From the NCBI GenBank assembly GCA_947452325.1, contig CANGCZ010000017.1:1-15160 (forward strand): a DNA stretch of 15,160 bases, written 5' to 3'. The translations under genes were made by a program, and so were the position numbers. Positions 14,204 through 15,160 of the stretch are shown one piece after another. This DNA is from Comamonadaceae bacterium (lineage in GTDB: Bacteria > Pseudomonadota > Gammaproteobacteria > Burkholderiales > Burkholderiaceae_C). Position 1 is the stretch's first letter; each line of letters begins with the position of its first letter. The notes beneath the pieces are model-generated. The model searched no databases and was not told the DNA's origin. It saw only the letters and a list, made by a program, of their open reading frames with translations.

Positions 14204-14850
14204 TGGTGGCCAAAGCTTTGCCTGTCAAACGCGTCACCCCTGACTATTGGGAGGAAGCGTGCAAGCACCTGGCCAAAAAAGACCGTGTCATGCGCCGCTT
14301 GATTCCGCAATTCGGCGACGCCTGTTTAGAGTCTCGTGGCGATGCTTTTGTCACGCTGGCGCGCAGCATTGTCGGTCAGCAGATTTCGGTCAAGGCCGCA
14401 CAATCGGTATGGGATAAATTCACGGCGCTGAGTAAAACGCTGACGCCTGCGGCTGTTCTCAAACTCAAAGTCGACGACATGCGTAGCGCCGGTTTATCGG
14501 CCCGCAAAGTGGAATACCTGGTCGATCTGGCTTTGCATTTTTCAAATGGCACGGTGCACACCCGCAAATGGGCCGAGATGGATGACGAGGCCATCATCGA
14601 AGAGTTGGTGGCCATTCGCGGCATAGGCCGCTGGACGGCAGAGATGTTTTTGATTTTTTATCTGTTGCGCCCCAACGTCTTACCGCTGGACGATGTGGGT
14701 TTGATCAACGGCATCAGCAAAAGCTATTTTTCCGGCGAATCCGTCAGTCGCAGCGATGCGCGCGAAGTCGCTGCCGCCTGGGCGCCGTATTGCAGTGTGG
14801 CGACTTGGTATATTTGGCGCTCGCTGGATCCTCAGCCTGTGGCTTATTGA
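14203..14850 (+). CDS. AlkA-type DNA-3-methyladenine glycosylase II
   Basis: The product has 215 residues of the HhH-GPD base-excision repair superfamily. It removes alkylated bases such as 3-methyladenine from DNA. Seen are the family segment FVTLARSIVGQQISVKAA (49-66), the helix-hairpin-helix IRGIGRWTAEMFL (138-150) and the catalytic Asp in LPLDDVGL (D163/D164; D164 by alignment with E. coli AlkA Asp238). It lacks the N-terminal domain of E. coli AlkA, as do many short bacterial homologues, and has no iron-sulfur cluster cysteines, unlike Nth or MutY. It overlaps cysS by one base and lies 38 bases before accA, so the three form one transcript. Confidence 0.92.
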   Translation: MVAKALPVKRVTPDYWEEACKHLAKKDRVMRRLIPQFGDACLESRGDAFVTLARSIVGQQISVKAAQSVWDKFTALSKTLTPAAVLKLKVDDMRSAGLSARKVEYLVDLALHFSNGTVHTRKWAEMDDEAIIEELVAIRGIGRWTAEMFLIFYLLRPNVLPLDDVGLINGISKSYFSGESVSRSDAREVAAAWAPYCSVATWYIWRSLDPQPVAY

Positions 14851-14876
14851 CAGCCAAACGCTGAACAACAGCGGAC

Positions 14877-14882
14877 AAGGAG
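14877..14882 (+). promoter_or_regulatory. Strong ribosome binding site for accA
   Basis: AAGGAG lies 6 bases before the TTG at 14889-14891. It is the best Shine-Dalgarno in the window and decides that accA starts at this non-ATG codon. Confidence 0.8.
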
Positions 14883-14888
14883 AAACGA

Positions 14889-15160
14889 TTGGCTAAGAAA
14901 ACTTTCCTCGACTTCGAGCAACCGATTGCCGAACTTGAATCCAAGATTGAAGAACTGCGTTACGTGCAAGTCGAGTCGGCGGTCGATATATCTGAAGAAA
15001 TCGAGCAGTTGTCCAAAAAAAGCCAACAGCTGACCAAAGACATTTACAGCGATTTGACGCCCTGGCAGATCACCAAGATCGCCCGCCACCCCGAGCGCCC
15101 GTACACGCTGGACTACATCAGCGAAATCTTCACCGACTTTGTCGAAATGCACGGCGACCG
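14889..15160 (+). CDS. accA: Acetyl-CoA carboxylase carboxyltransferase subunit alpha, 5' part
   Basis: The first 90 residues (MAKKTFLDFEQPIAELESKI to FVEMHGD) are open to the window edge; the rest is outside. They match the AccA N-terminus: the coiled helix LESKIEELRYVQ, SKKSQQLTKDIYSDLTPWQ, and ARHPERPYTLDYI. With AccD it moves the carboxyl group from biotin-BCCP to acetyl-CoA, giving malonyl-CoA, the first step of fatty acid synthesis. The start is TTG, supported by the AAGGAG before it and by the family N-terminus. It follows the DNA glycosylase by 38 bases with no terminator between. Confidence 0.96.
   Translation, partial: MAKKTFLDFEQPIAELESKIEELRYVQVESAVDISEEIEQLSKKSQQLTKDIYSDLTPWQITKIARHPERPYTLDYISEIFTDFVEMHGD

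Noticed and set aside
1..15160. CRISPR arrays, insertion sequences, tRNA or rRNA genes, toxin-antitoxin or defence systems
   Set aside because: No direct-repeat array, transposase, terminal repeat set, cloverleaf or rRNA segment was seen, and almost the entire window is accounted for by known chromosomal genes.

Overview
This window looks like ordinary chromosomal DNA from a betaproteobacterium of the order Burkholderiales, most likely a Comamonadaceae relative (for example Limnohabitans, Rhodoferax or Polaromonas). This rests on recalled gene order (glyA-nrdR followed by minor pilins; a TPR gene, two cyclophilins and lpxH next to cysS-glycosylase-accA), on the large DUF349 protein typical of that family, and on a moderately high G+C content. 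No mobile element, phage gene, rRNA, tRNA or CRISPR array was seen.

Layout. (1) Positions 1-600 hold the last codons of a gene that may encode a PQQ-dependent dehydrogenase, a strong terminator, and a gene for a small exported cytochrome c. A bidirectional terminator closes this part. (2) Positions 625-1610, minus strand, hold two genes for small secreted proteins, one NTF2/SnoaL-like and one unknown. (3) Positions 1769-7144 hold eight minus-strand genes in one direction: a membrane-anchored lytic transglycosylase, glyA, nrdR, and a compact minor-pilin set fimT-pilV-pilW-pilX-pilE. The last four pilin genes each start inside the stop codon of the gene before them. (4) Positions 7221-10154, plus strand, hold one 2.9-kb gene for a DUF349 protein. 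(5) Positions 10204-12694, minus strand, hold a TPR lipoprotein-free exported protein, periplasmic and cytosolic cyclophilins (ppiA-like, ppiB-like) and lpxH. (6) From 12818 to the window end, plus strand, run cysS, an AlkA-type DNA glycosylase and the 5' part of accA.

How the genes fit together. The window is mostly housekeeping: one-carbon metabolism, control of ribonucleotide reductase, lipid A synthesis, tRNA charging, base-excision repair and fatty acid synthesis. The accessory interest lies in the minor-pilin set. FimT carries the GRxR motif linked to DNA uptake, pilY1 is missing from its usual place between pilX and pilE, and both PilW and PilX lack the normally conserved Glu5. No clear undescribed system was found. 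The most unusual features are this reduced pilin operon and the uncharacterised secreted pair beside it.
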